DNA from: Myxococcus stipitatus DSM 14675
GTDB taxonomy: Bacteria; Myxococcota; Myxococcia; Myxococcales; Myxococcaceae
DNA: 64,000 bases
Assembly: GCF_000331735.1 (NCBI RefSeq)
Contig: NC_020126.1
Location: 2,108,001-2,172,000, forward strand
Reading direction: 5' to 3'
Positions 33,501 to 39,029 of the stretch are shown in pieces (position 1 is the first letter of the stretch; each line of letters starts with the position of its first letter). Made by a program: the position numbers and the translations under genes. The notes under the pieces were generated by a model, which was given only the letters and a program-made list of their open reading frames with translations, was not told the origin of the DNA and did no database searches.

Positions 33501-36155
33501 GCGTTCGCGCGGCGTGACGGCGCCTCGGTCGCTGACGACGCTGGGGCGGGGCCGCTGGGTGGGGAGCGCGAGTCGAGAGGGGGCTCCCGCGAGCTGGCGT
33601 GCCCAGTAATCGAGGTCCGCGGCCTCACGCGAGGCGCCCTGTTGCGCGCGTTGCCAGGCCACGAAATCGGAGAACGTGAGCGCGGGCTCGGGCAGGAGCG
33701 ACTGCCTCTGTCCGGCGGGGGCCGCCAGCAGGCGTCCCAGCTCGCGGAACAAGATGTCCAGCGACATCCCATCCATGACGAGGTGGTGCATCACGAGCTG
33801 GAGGACGTGGTGCTCGGGGGTGATGCGGAACAACTGGAAGCGGTAGAGCGGCCCCTGCTCCAGGTCGAAGAGACGCTGGGCCTCCTCCCTCAGCCGGGCC
33901 CAGGGCAGCGTCCCAGGTGTCTCTTCCACGTGAAGCACGCGCTCCGCGACGGGATGCAGGCGCGGAACGGGCTGTCCCTCCCGCGAGACCACGAGCGTGC
34001 GAAGCGCGGCGTGTCGCTGGAGCAGGCGCTGGAGGGAGTCCTCCAGCGCGGCCACATCCAGCGGTCCTCGCAGCTCCACCGTCTCGGGATGGAGATAGGC
34101 GCGCAGCCCTGGCTGGAGCTGGTGGATGAACCACATGCGCTCCTGTGACGCGGAGACGCCGCGAGGCACATCGTCCGGGAGCCGCGTGGGCTCGGAGTCG
34201 CTCGAGACGGGGGCGTGGGTGCGCTCGGTGATGTCGCGGGCGAGCTCGACCACGGTCCTCGCGGCGAAGCTCGGCGTGAGCGGCAGGTCCACGGCGAAGG
34301 TCCGCCGGATGCGGGAGATGAGGCGGGTGGCGCTGAGGGAGTGGCCGCCCAGGTCGTGGAAGGCCGCATCCCTTGCCACGTCCTGAATCCCGAGGACCTC
34401 ACCGACCAGCTGCGTGAGCAGCTCTTCGACATGCCCGCGCGGCGCGTGCTCGACGGCGTCCGAGCCCCCGTCCTCCTGGAGCGGCAAGGGCTGGGCGGCG
34501 AGCGCGCGGCGGTCCACCTTGTTGTGGTGTGTCAGCGGCAGGGCATCCCGGACCACCACCACCGACGGCACCATGAACTCGGGCAGCCGATGACGCAGGG
34601 CCGCGCGGAGCGCTCGTGAGTCGAGCTGCTGCCCCGGAGCGGCCACCACGTGCGCCACCAGCTTCTTGTCCGCGTGGGCCCCCGCCTGGGCCACCACCGC
34701 GGCGTCGCGCACGGAGGGCAGGGCGCGCAGAGCGGCCTCCACCTCGGCCAGCTCGATGCGGAACCCGCGAATCTTCACCTGGTGGTCCGCGCGACCGACG
34801 ATGTCCAGCACCCCATCGTCGCGCCAGCGAACCAGGTCTCCGGTGCGGTACATCCGCGCGCCGGGGATGCCGTGGAAGGGGTCGGGCAGGAAGCGCTCCG
34901 CGGTCAGCGCGGGCTGCTCCATGTAGCCCCGGGCGAGCCCCTCGCCTCCGAGGTACAGCTCTCCCACGACCCCCGGGGCAACGGGCTCACCGTGCACGTC
35001 GAGCACATACGCGCGCACGTTGCTGATGGGCCGCCCGATGGGCATCGACTCCGCGGCCTGCGCGGCCTGCGTCGCGGTGAAGGTGGTCGCGAAGACGGTG
35101 GCCTCGGTGGGGCCATACCCGTTGGTGACGGGCAGGTTCAGCGTGTCGACCACGCGGCGCACGTGCGTGGGGGAGACGGCGTCGCCACCGGACAAGAGCT
35201 GTTTGACGGGGCGCAGCAGCTCCAGGTTCTCCTCCACGACCTGGGAGAACAGGGCCGCCGTCAGCCAGAGGGTGGTCACCCGGGCCTCGCGGATGACCCG
35301 CGCCAGCTCCTCGAGAGAGGGGACACCCGGGGGCATCACCACCAGCCGCCCGCCGGTCAGCAGCGCGCCCCAGATTTCGAGCGTGGAGGCGTCGAAGGAG
35401 ATGGGTGTCAACAGCAACTGCGTTTCATCCGGGCCGAAGCGCGCGTAGCTCACGCCCAGTTGGTTGCGCAGCACGCCCTGGTGCGTGGTGCCGACGCCCT
35501 TGGGTCTCCCCGTGGAGCCGGAGGTGAAGCCCACATAGGCCAGGGAGTCGGGCCAGGCGCGCGAGGGGGGCACGGGCTCGTGCGCCCGCGCGACTTCGTC
35601 CACCATCACGCGGGGCAACTCTTCCCCGGGCAGTCGCGAGGCGAGCGCGCGCGAGGTGAGGAGCACGCGGGGGCGGGCGTCCTCCATCATGGCGACCAGT
35701 CGCTCCCGGGGATACGCCACGTCCAGCGGGACATAGGCGCCCCCCGCCTTGACGATGGCGACCACGGCGACGATGAGGTCCAGCGAGCGCTCGACGGCGA
35801 GCCCCACGCGGACATCCGTGTCCACGCCCACCTGCCGCAGCCTCGCGGCCAGCGTGCTGGCCCGGTCATCCAGCTCCCGGTAGGTGAGGCGCTGCGCTCC
35901 GAACTCGACGGCGACCTTGTCTCCGAAGCGCGTCACCACCCGCGCGAAGACCTCCGGCAGCGTGGCGTCGCGGGGATAGTCAGACGCCGTGGCGTTCCAC
36001 TCCACCAGGACCCGTTGCCGGTCGGACTCGGCCAGTCGCGTGGGCGTCGCGGAGGTGTTCTCGGGTTCCATGGGATGGACCTGGGCGGGGGCGCCGGGCT
36101 TCGAGTCAAGCGGGAGGGACAGGCCGGCGCCGTGGGGGACGGAGGGCGTTGTCAT
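20562..36155 (-). CDS. Five-module non-ribosomal peptide synthetase (A-T, 4 x C-A-T, TE)
   Basis: A single 5197-aa assembly line. There are five adenylation domains, five carrier domains (phosphopantetheine serines at residues 606, 1649, 2745, 3811 and 4882), four condensation domains and a terminal thioesterase (GFSYGG, Ser5016). It starts directly with an A domain after about 40 residues, so module 1 loads the first amino acid. No epimerisation, methylation, ketoreductase or PKS domain is present, so the pentapeptide should be all-L unless condensation domains or other enzymes alter it. The TE releases it by hydrolysis or cyclisation. The barrel gene ends 25 bp upstream on the same strand, implying one transcript. 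No phosphopantetheinyl transferase or MbtH-like protein is visible in the window. Confidence 0.97.
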   Translation of the reverse strand: MTTPSVPHGAGLSLPLDSKPGAPAQVHPMEPENTSATPTRLAESDRQRVLVEWNATASDYPRDATLPEVFARVVTRFGDKVAVEFGAQRLTYRELDDRASTLAARLRQVGVDTDVRVGLAVERSLDLIVAVVAIVKAGGAYVPLDVAYPRERLVAMMEDARPRVLLTSRALASRLPGEELPRVMVDEVARAHEPVPPSRAWPDSLAYVGFTSGSTGRPKGVGTTHQGVLRNQLGVSYARFGPDETQLLLTPISFDASTLEIWGALLTGGRLVVMPPGVPSLEELARVIREARVTTLWLTAALFSQVVEENLELLRPVKQLLSGGDAVSPTHVRRVVDTLNLPVTNGYGPTEATVFATTFTATQAAQAAESMPIGRPISNVRAYVLDVHGEPVAPGVVGELYLGGEGLARGYMEQPALTAERFLPDPFHGIPGARMYRTGDLVRWRDDGVLDIVGRADHQVKIRGFRIELAEVEAALRALPSVRDAAVVAQAGAHADKKLVAHVVAAPGQQLDSRALRAALRHRLPEFMVPSVVVVRDALPLTHHNKVDRRALAAQPLPLQEDGGSDAVEHAPRGHVEELLTQLVGEVLGIQDVARDAAFHDLGGHSLSATRLISRIRRTFAVDLPLTPSFAARTVVELARDITERTHAPVSSDSEPTRLPDDVPRGVSASQERMWFIHQLQPGLRAYLHPETVELRGPLDVAALEDSLQRLLQRHAALRTLVVSREGQPVPRLHPVAERVLHVEETPGTLPWARLREEAQRLFDLEQGPLYRFQLFRITPEHHVLQLVMHHLVMDGMSLDILFRELGRLLAAPAGQRQSLLPEPALTFSDFVAWQRAQQGASREAADLDYWARQLAGAPSRLALPTQRPRPSVVSDRGAVTPRERLPPALRQSLGAVCQRYQVTPFMVLHAAFAVVLHRYSGQDELCVGTPVSGRTHPAADDLVGLFINTVVLRTRVEERASFVDLLTHVRTTALEAVAHQHAPFERVVERLLPERVPGESPLFQVMFDMSRLEHPLASAFPAHAPRTLHVSPEASAFDLQLTVYKVEEEYELFFRYRTELFDEANIQRFATHYLQLLDHALQSPEVPLRHHPLHSRAERQHVLRDFNATQRPFDEAATLASLLQAAVARTPDAVALVTPETTLTFSGLHARAALLASHLAALGAGPECVVGLCLERSADSVVALLAIQLSGAACLPLDPSHPVTRRAALLRASNARLLISRPALFDGAPLDVALVQPGDEAHAPRASPRSPRPDSLAYVLYTSGSTGEPKGVELTHRNLVHCFDSFDAHYDTAPGSTWAASSSVSFDMHLEEVLYSLSRGARVVLRPVGPLHLGRDILQHGITHIVITPSSLAAAFEEPGAAEALRRLRVVVTGGEALTDALVRQLAFTNTRIVNAYGPTETSVCVAVERCDAQHPVSLGKPLDRSRLYVLDDALQPQPIGVPGELFVGGDGVGRGYRARADLTAERFIPDAFSEVPGARLYRTGDRVRWNEDGTLSFLGRTDFQLKVRGVRVELEEVEAALLRLDGIRQAAVIARQSARDTELVAFFTSEESSPDLRALRRALARLLPEAMVPSRLCPLDALPMNTSGKVDRKALAALPVEPAADTTAPVEPPRGPAEELLALLFRQVLHVEQVHRGSDFFSLGGHSLTATRLVARIRQSFGVELPLATVFSTPTLEALARVLSSPSLEQAEPLPAPAPRRADEPLLPAPAQERLWFIHQLQPSLRAYHIPEALELKGPLDVEAMESSLRLLLERHASLRGVFVPDDGRPVPHLRPLPAEVLQREDLTATEGDTSTRLQARRAPLDVAAMESSLQSRQDGHPVPHLRPLPTREDLTATAGDIAERLQARLREEARRAFSLAEGPLYRFRLFRLGAEHHVLLLVLHHILVDGVSVEILLRELAQAYASLSRHREPALPAVALTQADAAAWLRSPAVRAQEDCHLDYWKQQLAGAPTSLSLPLDKPRPATRGDEGAFTTPHTLSPAMTRALAELCREHHVTPFMALYAAFAALLHRYSAQEELCVGVPVSGRTHPAVDDVVGLFINTVVLRTRVSASTSFAGLLSHVRTTALEAFSHQAAPFERVVEALQVERTLHQTPLFQVLFDLNRMNRAWDGQVAEGLTPRPLFVDNGTSQFDLSLSVSETASGFELYLQYDTQLFNAASAGRMLFHYVRLLKHALETPTLPVGALSLLGTEEHRRVVRDFNASPWALDGDVPLASLLLDSARRTPDAIALVSPEGSFTFAQLFSQASRLAAHLTALGAGPERVVGLCLERSADCVVSLLAIHLSGSACLPLEPAHPSARRASLLRKSEACLIVSRPSLFDGTPLDIPFVQPEDATRSAAPLAPLVTARMDHLAYVLYTSGSTGEPKGVELTQRNLFHCFAALDALYATSPRATWAASSSLSFDIHFEELLYSLTRGARVVMRPVGPLHLGRDILQHGITHVSLTPSGLAAAFEEPGAPEALRRLRVLVSGGEVLPDTLVRQLALTDTRLINTYGPIETTLCVTADASEPPVSLGSPLGHCQLYVLDGLLQPVPIGVPGELFIAGPNLARAYRASPHLTAERFLPNPFASTPGERLYRTGDIARWLPDGTLAFIGRADFQLKVRGVRVELAEVEAALQRLPGVRHCAVIPRLSPPHTELVAFVAPDAPSLDLSSLRASLGRLLPAAMLPSHFVLIDALPLSSSGKVDRGALSAFPLPSSEAVSFSPPVGHTEVLLALLFSQVLGTDAVSRDADFFFLGGHSLSATRLVSRIRHAVNVDLSLSSFFSAPSVASLARLIESQRLAQLPALSSPSRQPPDAPRQPTFAQERLWFLHQWLPGLRAYLIPEAIELRGPLDVAALDAALRLLLERHDTLRMHFVSEEDRPALQLSAVPSQVLHLEEVTSPPGATPSIPWARLREESRRLRPLTQGPLYHFRLFRLGAEHHVLLLVLHHALVDGLSLDVLLRELAQACSALHEGRAPDLAPIALSQADVAAWQRLPAVRVHEEAHLDYWKEQLAGAPALLSLPLDKPRPPVLGDAGALSTVRKLSASRTQALTRLCRQQQVTPFMALHAAFAALLHRYSGQDELCVGVPVSGRTHPAVDDVVGLFINTVVLRSHFTPGLTFTDLLSQVRTTALGAFSHQAAPFERVVQALQVERGTDHMPLVQVMFDMGREMTSPLDGAFPKLTAHKLLVDNKTSPFDLTLGATEVADGIEFAITYSTDLFEPATVERLLTHYLQLLEGALQAPGTAVARLPLLTGAEVHEALHQGITPGAPPETCVHDDFVAQARRVPERIALAFEGGQWTYGALEDWTRRAAHRLVSQGVGQDQLVAAFGSRDESFVRTVLAIHRAGGAHMPVDARLPPARVAQFIAESQPPFILATSHSESRLAEVLTLVPAQLRPQVLTLDALEHASPADLGHRTSPEALAYLVFTSGSTGVPKGVMVHHRGLRNHILGMVDGLRLREGDTIAQTAALSFDISVWQMLGALTLGATTLLISDESVRDPQRLATELALHGATVVGLVPSMIHALLEDPVANAIALPRLRCMITGGESMPPAVCRAWFERHPGVPLVPSYGAAECSDASTLHWMEAAPEGSTISIGVPKRAMEVHVLDDALQPVPPGVVGEFYLGGVGVGRGYRHRPDLTAERFIPHPFSETPGARLYRTGDLGRRRVDGCLEFLTRADFQVKVRGVRIELAEVEAALSSLPSVRACAVTVREARPGEKELVAWVVTPSHESLATLREALSQKLPSAMLPSRFVPLATLPLNANGKVDRRALSLQPVPAMEELEGEPPRGAQEEHVARLFRKVLGVEQVWRDSDFFALGGHSLSATRVVSLVRKELGVQLPLSTLFTQPTVARLAQAIDKAPRLQVLPTRVPDATTGPQLASRVQERLWYALQLPDAPPYVLNLAFVLEGPLREAALEAALAATLERNQTLRTVFVQEHGALHVHVRPTSGSVLERVDLSHLSPEAALAETHAAVSRQDQQPFDVARGPLYRFELLRLDSSGTRHALLLAVSHLVCDGLGLRVFLEEVGAAYRAALDGETRLLAPAPLQYADLVPSQRGEQADRQEAASLESWKQALANAPPVLDLPVDFPRRAPALNANMRTTRVALNTSLGAALQEVARRERVSTFTTVLALVQSWLHRLSGQGHVVVASPFSGRTLPETERMVGYFANVLPLCTDVTGNPSFQTLLRRVQGVVSHATAHQEVTFKSISDAVSREGPRTAPALAQALVMLDTSGAFGMEQLSVSELDTEGVIPAYDVVVSLIQDARGALGGILAFDSALFAAESRERMARSFEQWVHVCLRTPDVPLSRLSLLSDRQRAEVLAALDGGPQEIPTGACIHTLFEAQVLRTPEAPAVAHGATTWSYAELNARANLLARQLVTQGLLPEERVGVVMQPSTQAMAVLLGILKAGGAYVPLDADWPEARKRAVLERTGIQRLWVDEDVWEDHAWLVPHVAVPTCPTSLPRDLSPGPRRVADAQVAYIVFTSGSTGEPKGVMVEHRSVVNHNLAIVKRFGLRAGDRMLQFAPLTFDAAAEDLYPPLVVGATVVLRNGLVPAHAMTPYLEETDITLISLPPTYIEEWIRQMESSGQRLPRRLRLLAPGGDVLKRETYDAWVRVGGEHAPWVNVYGPTECTITSATCDIPGAEGLGTSDTFPIGRPIPGVRIYLLDDDLAPVVPGQPGGVYIGGAALSRGYLGAPHATAERFIPDPFHEAPGARMYRTGDLARLLPDGRLRFLGRADHQVKIRGFRIELAEIETGLRRFAGVEEAVVLALTTAAGVQSLRAYVQAPASVKAESLREQLAAQLPSYMVPASFMVLEKLPINANGKVDRQALRDVQEPPPRAPREETPSSPRTQRPFRSSLEMVLHRLWKEVLEQPGVDVGDDFFTVGGDSILAMRLLARLEEEFGLPLPLAVLFQNPVLRDSADAILDYLREESVRSSVVRLASRDLPPTAAPLFLFHGGDGEVHHYRELVPLLEPRFRCHGIQAPETLTPDRPLASFEERVATYARDIRAVQPHGPYRLVGFSYGGYPALGVAAHLEAQGEQVELLALVDTLTSELIGGSMPSLTQGPVLGLAAELGVLDESVPGILEGLSPEAQWEWLAEQGRARGQLSTHMRAADLQRMWKVLGEVLTPQAAKWNITAPSGVRPLIIRSTTTLTEFHDEALGWTRYLPRAQLDLESLTGQHAELLRAPRVEELARMLLQRVT
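24545..27744 (-). other. NRPS module 4: C-A-T
   Basis: Residues about 2804-3870. The condensation motif HHALVDG is at 2935-2941, intact. The A domain has FTSGSTGVPKG, but the core usually reading YGPTE is SYGAAECSD. The by-eye pocket is D-I-W-G-I-G-S-D-A-K, which I cannot match to a known substrate. The carrier serine is 3811. Confidence 0.83.
27745..31029 (-). other. NRPS module 3: C-A-T with internal duplication in C
   Basis: Residues about 1709-2803. The condensation motif HHILVDG is at 1887-1893, intact, but the N-terminal part of this C domain carries a partly duplicated segment (see repeat feature). The carrier serine is 2745. The by-eye pocket is D-I-E-S-V-G-T-L-C-K, similar in five or six places to the lysine code DAESIGSVCK as I remember it. 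A basic residue is the best guess. Confidence 0.85.
30607..30937 (-). repeat. Imperfect tandem duplication inside the C domain of NRPS module 3
   Basis: Two copies lie at about 30607-30737 and 30751-30937. Both encode a MESSL...PVPHLRPLP...REDLTAT...RLQAR segment. The copy at 30607-30737 lacks about 50 bp in its middle. The reading frame is kept, so the protein gains about 45 residues upstream of HHILVDG. Confidence 0.85.
31030..34149 (-). other. NRPS module 2: C-A-T
   Basis: Residues about 669-1708. The condensation motif HHLVMDG is at 790-796, intact. The A domain has YTSGSTGEPKG and NAYGPTETS; the carrier serine is 1649. The by-eye pocket is D-M-E-V-V-G-A-V-C-K. A Glu at the third position occurs in several codes for basic residues, so Lys/Orn/Arg-like is possible but weak. 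The A domain closely resembles that of module 3, with the same GPLHLGRDILQHGITH segment. Confidence 0.85.
34150..36155 (-). other. NRPS module 1: loading A-T
   Basis: Residues 1 to about 668. The A domain has FTSGSTGRPKG, GYGPTEATV and YRTGDLVRW; the carrier has LGGHSL with Ser606. Aligning by eye to GrsA gives pocket residues D-A-L-W-L-G-G-V-F-K, closest in memory to valine-type codes (DAFWIGGTFK), so a branched aliphatic residue is a guess. The carrier is followed by a short linker into the first condensation domain. Confidence 0.85.
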
Positions 36156-36180
36156 GAAGGGGAGAGGACCGAGGGGTGAA

Positions 36181-37617
36181 TCACAGCATCACGCGCAGGC
36201 TCATGCCGACGCGCAGCAGGTCCAGGTCCGTGGCGGGGAACTCCGCCACCACGGCGGGGTCGGGGCGGAAGCGGAACTCACCGCCGCGAGGGCCGAAGGG
36301 CGCCTCGATGTACCCGGCGATGTTCACGTTCCTCCGCACGAAGCCGAGGTCCAGGCGGCCCAGGAAGGAGGGGTCGCCCAGGTTGCCCATCGCGGTCAGC
36401 GTCAGCGACGGCTCGTAGACGCTGCGCCGCGTGACGGAGAACTGCGCCAGGCCATACGTGCGCCCGAGGAACAGGGGGCGGTAGTCCCCCGTCGACTGGA
36501 GCCAGGTGAGGAGCCGGCGGTTGTCATCGCCCAGCTGATTGTAGAAGCCCTCCAGCCGCGCGACGGCGAGGTGGAGGTCGCCCAGGCGGAAGTTCGCGGA
36601 CACTCCGCCGCTCACCTGCAGGTGGGGGCCCTCCAACCGGCGCTCGACGAAGCCCTCGGGCGTGTCGCGCCACAAGCGCGTCTCCGAGTCGTGCACGAGC
36701 GCGACCTCGGCGTTGAAGTCCAGAATCCCGAGGCCCAGGGAATAGTCCAACCCATACCGCGGACGTCGCCGCTCGAGGAACGCGGCGGTGGCGATGAGCT
36801 CGCTGGTCCCCAGGGCAATCTCCGCGCGCACCGCGCCGCCATAGCGCACGTCGGAGAGCTTGCCGTCACCCCCCGGCGCTTCTTCCAGGGCGCCGGTCGC
36901 GAGCACCCACAGGTTCGCGCGCAGCGACTCGAAGGGAATGTTCACCTTCACCATGTCCACGCCCTGGCGCGCGTCGAACACACCCAGCGGGTCCGGGTTG
37001 GGCGTCCGCATGAAGTCGGTGGTGTTCCAGACGCGGGAGCTGCCCCACTTGATGTACTGCCGGCCGACCATGACGAAGACCTGGTCGAAGAGGCCGAAGT
37101 AGAGCCAGAACCTGTCGAGGCTGACCCTGGGGGTGGAGAGCTCCGGAGAGAGCGGGTCATAGACGAGCCGTCCCACCGCGTACGCCCGGATGCTGTCCTG
37201 GGGCCTGAAGTCGAGATTCACATCCACGAGCCCCGGGAAGTAGGGCTGCGCCGTCGAGGCGTCATCCGAGGCCCGTCGGGAAACCATGACATCCGCGCGC
37301 TGGAAGTAGAACCCTCGCAGCGTCAACGAGGCGGGCGCGGAGGTGTCTTCGACGCGAGGCGTCTCCAGCCCTTCCTCGAACGGATTCCGCGAGGGGGGCT
37401 CCTCCTCCCGCGGCACCACCGAGTCCCCAGGACCTGACTCGTCCGTGATGGTCGCGGGACGCAACAGGTCGTCTTCTGTCTGGGAATCCACCGTCGCGGC
37501 GGGCGCCGCGGCTTCGGAGGCGGAGGGAGGTGCGGCCTGACTCCATCCCGATGCGACCGCCACACTGCAATGCAGCAGACATGTGACAAGGAGGGCACGG
37601 GGACGCAGAACTGGCAT
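36181..37617 (-). CDS. Outer-membrane beta-barrel protein (DUF1302-like)
   Basis: A 478-aa secreted protein. A signal peptide (LLVTCLLHCSVAVASGWSQA) is followed by an acidic, Pro/Glu-rich segment to about residue 95. The rest alternates hydrophobic beta strands, including DRFWLYFGLFDQVFVMVGRQY and WGSSRVWNTTDF. It ends in a strand with terminal hydrophobics, as barrels do (LRVGMSLRVML). The GRQ..KWG pattern recalls DUF1302-type barrels that accompany lipid/RND exporters. It lies 25 bp before the NRPS start on the same strand, so it is probably the first gene of the NRPS transcript. I infer an outer-membrane exit or uptake channel for the NRPS product, matching the convergent permease/LolA-like genes. 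Confidence 0.8.
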   Translation of the reverse strand: MPVLRPRALLVTCLLHCSVAVASGWSQAAPPSASEAAAPAATVDSQTEDDLLRPATITDESGPGDSVVPREEEPPSRNPFEEGLETPRVEDTSAPASLTLRGFYFQRADVMVSRRASDDASTAQPYFPGLVDVNLDFRPQDSIRAYAVGRLVYDPLSPELSTPRVSLDRFWLYFGLFDQVFVMVGRQYIKWGSSRVWNTTDFMRTPNPDPLGVFDARQGVDMVKVNIPFESLRANLWVLATGALEEAPGGDGKLSDVRYGGAVRAEIALGTSELIATAAFLERRRPRYGLDYSLGLGILDFNAEVALVHDSETRLWRDTPEGFVERRLEGPHLQVSGGVSANFRLGDLHLAVARLEGFYNQLGDDNRRLLTWLQSTGDYRPLFLGRTYGLAQFSVTRRSVYEPSLTLTAMGNLGDPSFLGRLDLGFVRRNVNIAGYIEAPFGPRGGEFRFRPDPAVVAEFPATDLDLLRVGMSLRVML

Positions 37618-37831
37618 GTGGCTGGCATTCTAGCCATCAGTCGCGCGCCGGAGACATGCGTGGCGTCCGATTTCGCGGCGCGGCAATTCATATCGAGGAG
37701 AACCCGTATCGCCTGAACACGGGTGCGGTCACGGTTTGTAATATGAGGCAAATATACGGCCTGTGTATTGACACTCCGGTCGGGTTCCCGGGACCATGCC
37801 GCCCCTTGCTCAGCGAAGGTTGGGAGGCGTC
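37618..37831. promoter_or_regulatory. Divergent promoter region between barrel-NRPS operon and peptide-Rieske operon
   Basis: This 214-bp stretch is clearly less GC-rich (about 55%) than the genes around it, with AT-rich patches at 37737-37770. A TTGACA box at 37768-37773 points toward the peptide gene, but no good -10 follows at 17 bp. An inverted repeat TGGCATTCTAGCCA lies at about 37623-37636, near the barrel start. Both transcripts must start here. Confidence 0.5.
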
Positions 37832-38017
37832 ATGGAATTGAAGGCGTCGGAGTCATCACCTGTTGCTTCTTCGACGGTGTCCGAAGCTTCCTCCGCTCCG
37901 ATGGAACTCGCGGCGTCGGAAGTCGTGCCGCCCCCGGAGAAGCTGGATGAGATCGAGGAGATTGATTTCTTGCTCGAGGAAATCGAGAGCAAGATTGCTC
38001 CGCTTGCCCTGGCGTGA
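37832..38017 (+). CDS. Small acidic peptide, candidate precursor/substrate peptide coupled to a Rieske oxygenase
   Basis: A 61-aa peptide. The start ATG 37832 is preceded by GGGAGG with a 4-nt gap. The N-terminal half is Ser/Ala/Glu-rich (ASESSPVASSTVSEASSAP). A PPP hinge follows, then an acidic amphipathic helix (EIEEIDFLLEEIESK) ending in IAPLALA. There is no signal peptide and no Cys. Its TGA overlaps the GTG of the Rieske gene by 3 bases (GTGA), so both are translationally coupled. A short leader-like acidic helix followed by a small hydrophobic tail and a coupled oxidative enzyme is the architecture of RiPP precursor loci. I do not recognise a family, and it could instead be a small partner subunit of the oxygenase. 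Confidence 0.7.
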   Translation: MELKASESSPVASSTVSEASSAPMELAASEVVPPPEKLDEIEEIDFLLEEIESKIAPLALA

Positions 38018-39027
38018 GGACCCAGGACCCCTTGCGCTCGTATCAAGAGGTCTTCTCCGCCTACTGGCATCCCGTCGCCTTCTCCCATGAGGTCCAGGAG
38101 CGGCCCGTTGCGTTCCGGTTGCTGGGGACGGAGGGGGTGGTCTGGCGGAGTGATACAGGCGTCGCGGCCACGCAGCGCTACTGCGCACACCGTGGGGCGG
38201 ACCTGTGCCAGGGCGAACGCGTCACGCAGGGGCTTCGCTGTGCATTTCATGGTTGGACTTATGGGCGGGACGGCCAGTGTCTGAGGATACCCTCCCAGCC
38301 CTCGGCGCCCATTCCGGCCTCGGCCCGGCTTGATACATATCGCTGTCATGAGCGGTATGGGCTCATCTGGGTCTGCCTCGCGGACACCCCCGCGGCCCCG
38401 CTGCCGGAGTGGCCGGAGCTGGAGGACGGCACCGTCGCCGCCGTCGCGCTGCCTCGGCTGGACTGGGAGGTGTCGGCGGGGCGGATGATGGAAATCATCC
38501 TGGACGTGGCGCACCTGTCCTGGGTGCACCGGGGCACATTTGGCAATCCCGAGCAGCCGGAGGTGCCCCCCTACGAGGTGGAGCGGCACTCCGGAGGGGT
38601 TCGCTCACGCATCGTCTACCCGGCGCTCGCGCCAGGGATGGAGGGGGCCCCGGGGCGCGTGGACCGGACGACGTTGACCTACGACGTGACGCTCCCCTTC
38701 GCGGTGCGCCTGGCCTTCAAGCCGACGCTCTTCTACGCGCACACCGTCTATGCGGTGGCCTCGCCCCTCTCCGAAGAGAAGATGCAGTGCTTCTACTTCG
38801 CGTCCCACCACCCGAAGATCCGCAACTTCGGGGAGATGTTCGTGAAGTCGGAGCTGGCCATCCTGGAGCAGGACCGCCGCGTCGCCGAGGGCCAGCGCCC
38901 CCGGGCACATCCGGTGGACTTTGCCCACGAGGTGCACGTGAAGGCAGACTCCCTCCCCATCGAATACCGCCGCGCCGTCGCGGCCTTGCGCCTGGGGGAT
39001 GCTCCACGGCTCCCTGGGCTGGAGTGA
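38014..39027 (+). CDS. Rieske [2Fe-2S] non-heme iron oxygenase, alpha-subunit type
   Basis: A 337-aa protein starting at GTG 38014. Rieske ligands are C57-x-H59 and C76-x2-H79 (YCAHRGADLC, CAFHGWTY). Mononuclear iron ligands fit D164-x2-H167-x4-H172 (LDVAHLSWVH). Both centres are complete, so it should be an active mono- or dioxygenase or demethylase that needs an electron-supplying reductase, which is not found here. The length fits the phenylpropionate dioxygenase/PaO-like single-component alpha proteins. It overlaps the small peptide gene and is followed 2 bp later by a diheme cytochrome gene, suggesting one transcript. The substrate may be the coupled peptide or a small molecule; the sequence does not decide. 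Confidence 0.9.
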   Translation: MRTQDPLRSYQEVFSAYWHPVAFSHEVQERPVAFRLLGTEGVVWRSDTGVAATQRYCAHRGADLCQGERVTQGLRCAFHGWTYGRDGQCLRIPSQPSAPIPASARLDTYRCHERYGLIWVCLADTPAAPLPEWPELEDGTVAAVALPRLDWEVSAGRMMEIILDVAHLSWVHRGTFGNPEQPEVPPYEVERHSGGVRSRIVYPALAPGMEGAPGRVDRTTLTYDVTLPFAVRLAFKPTLFYAHTVYAVASPLSEEKMQCFYFASHHPKIRNFGEMFVKSELAILEQDRRVAEGQRPRAHPVDFAHEVHVKADSLPIEYRRAVAALRLGDAPRLPGLE

Positions 39028-39029
39028 GC

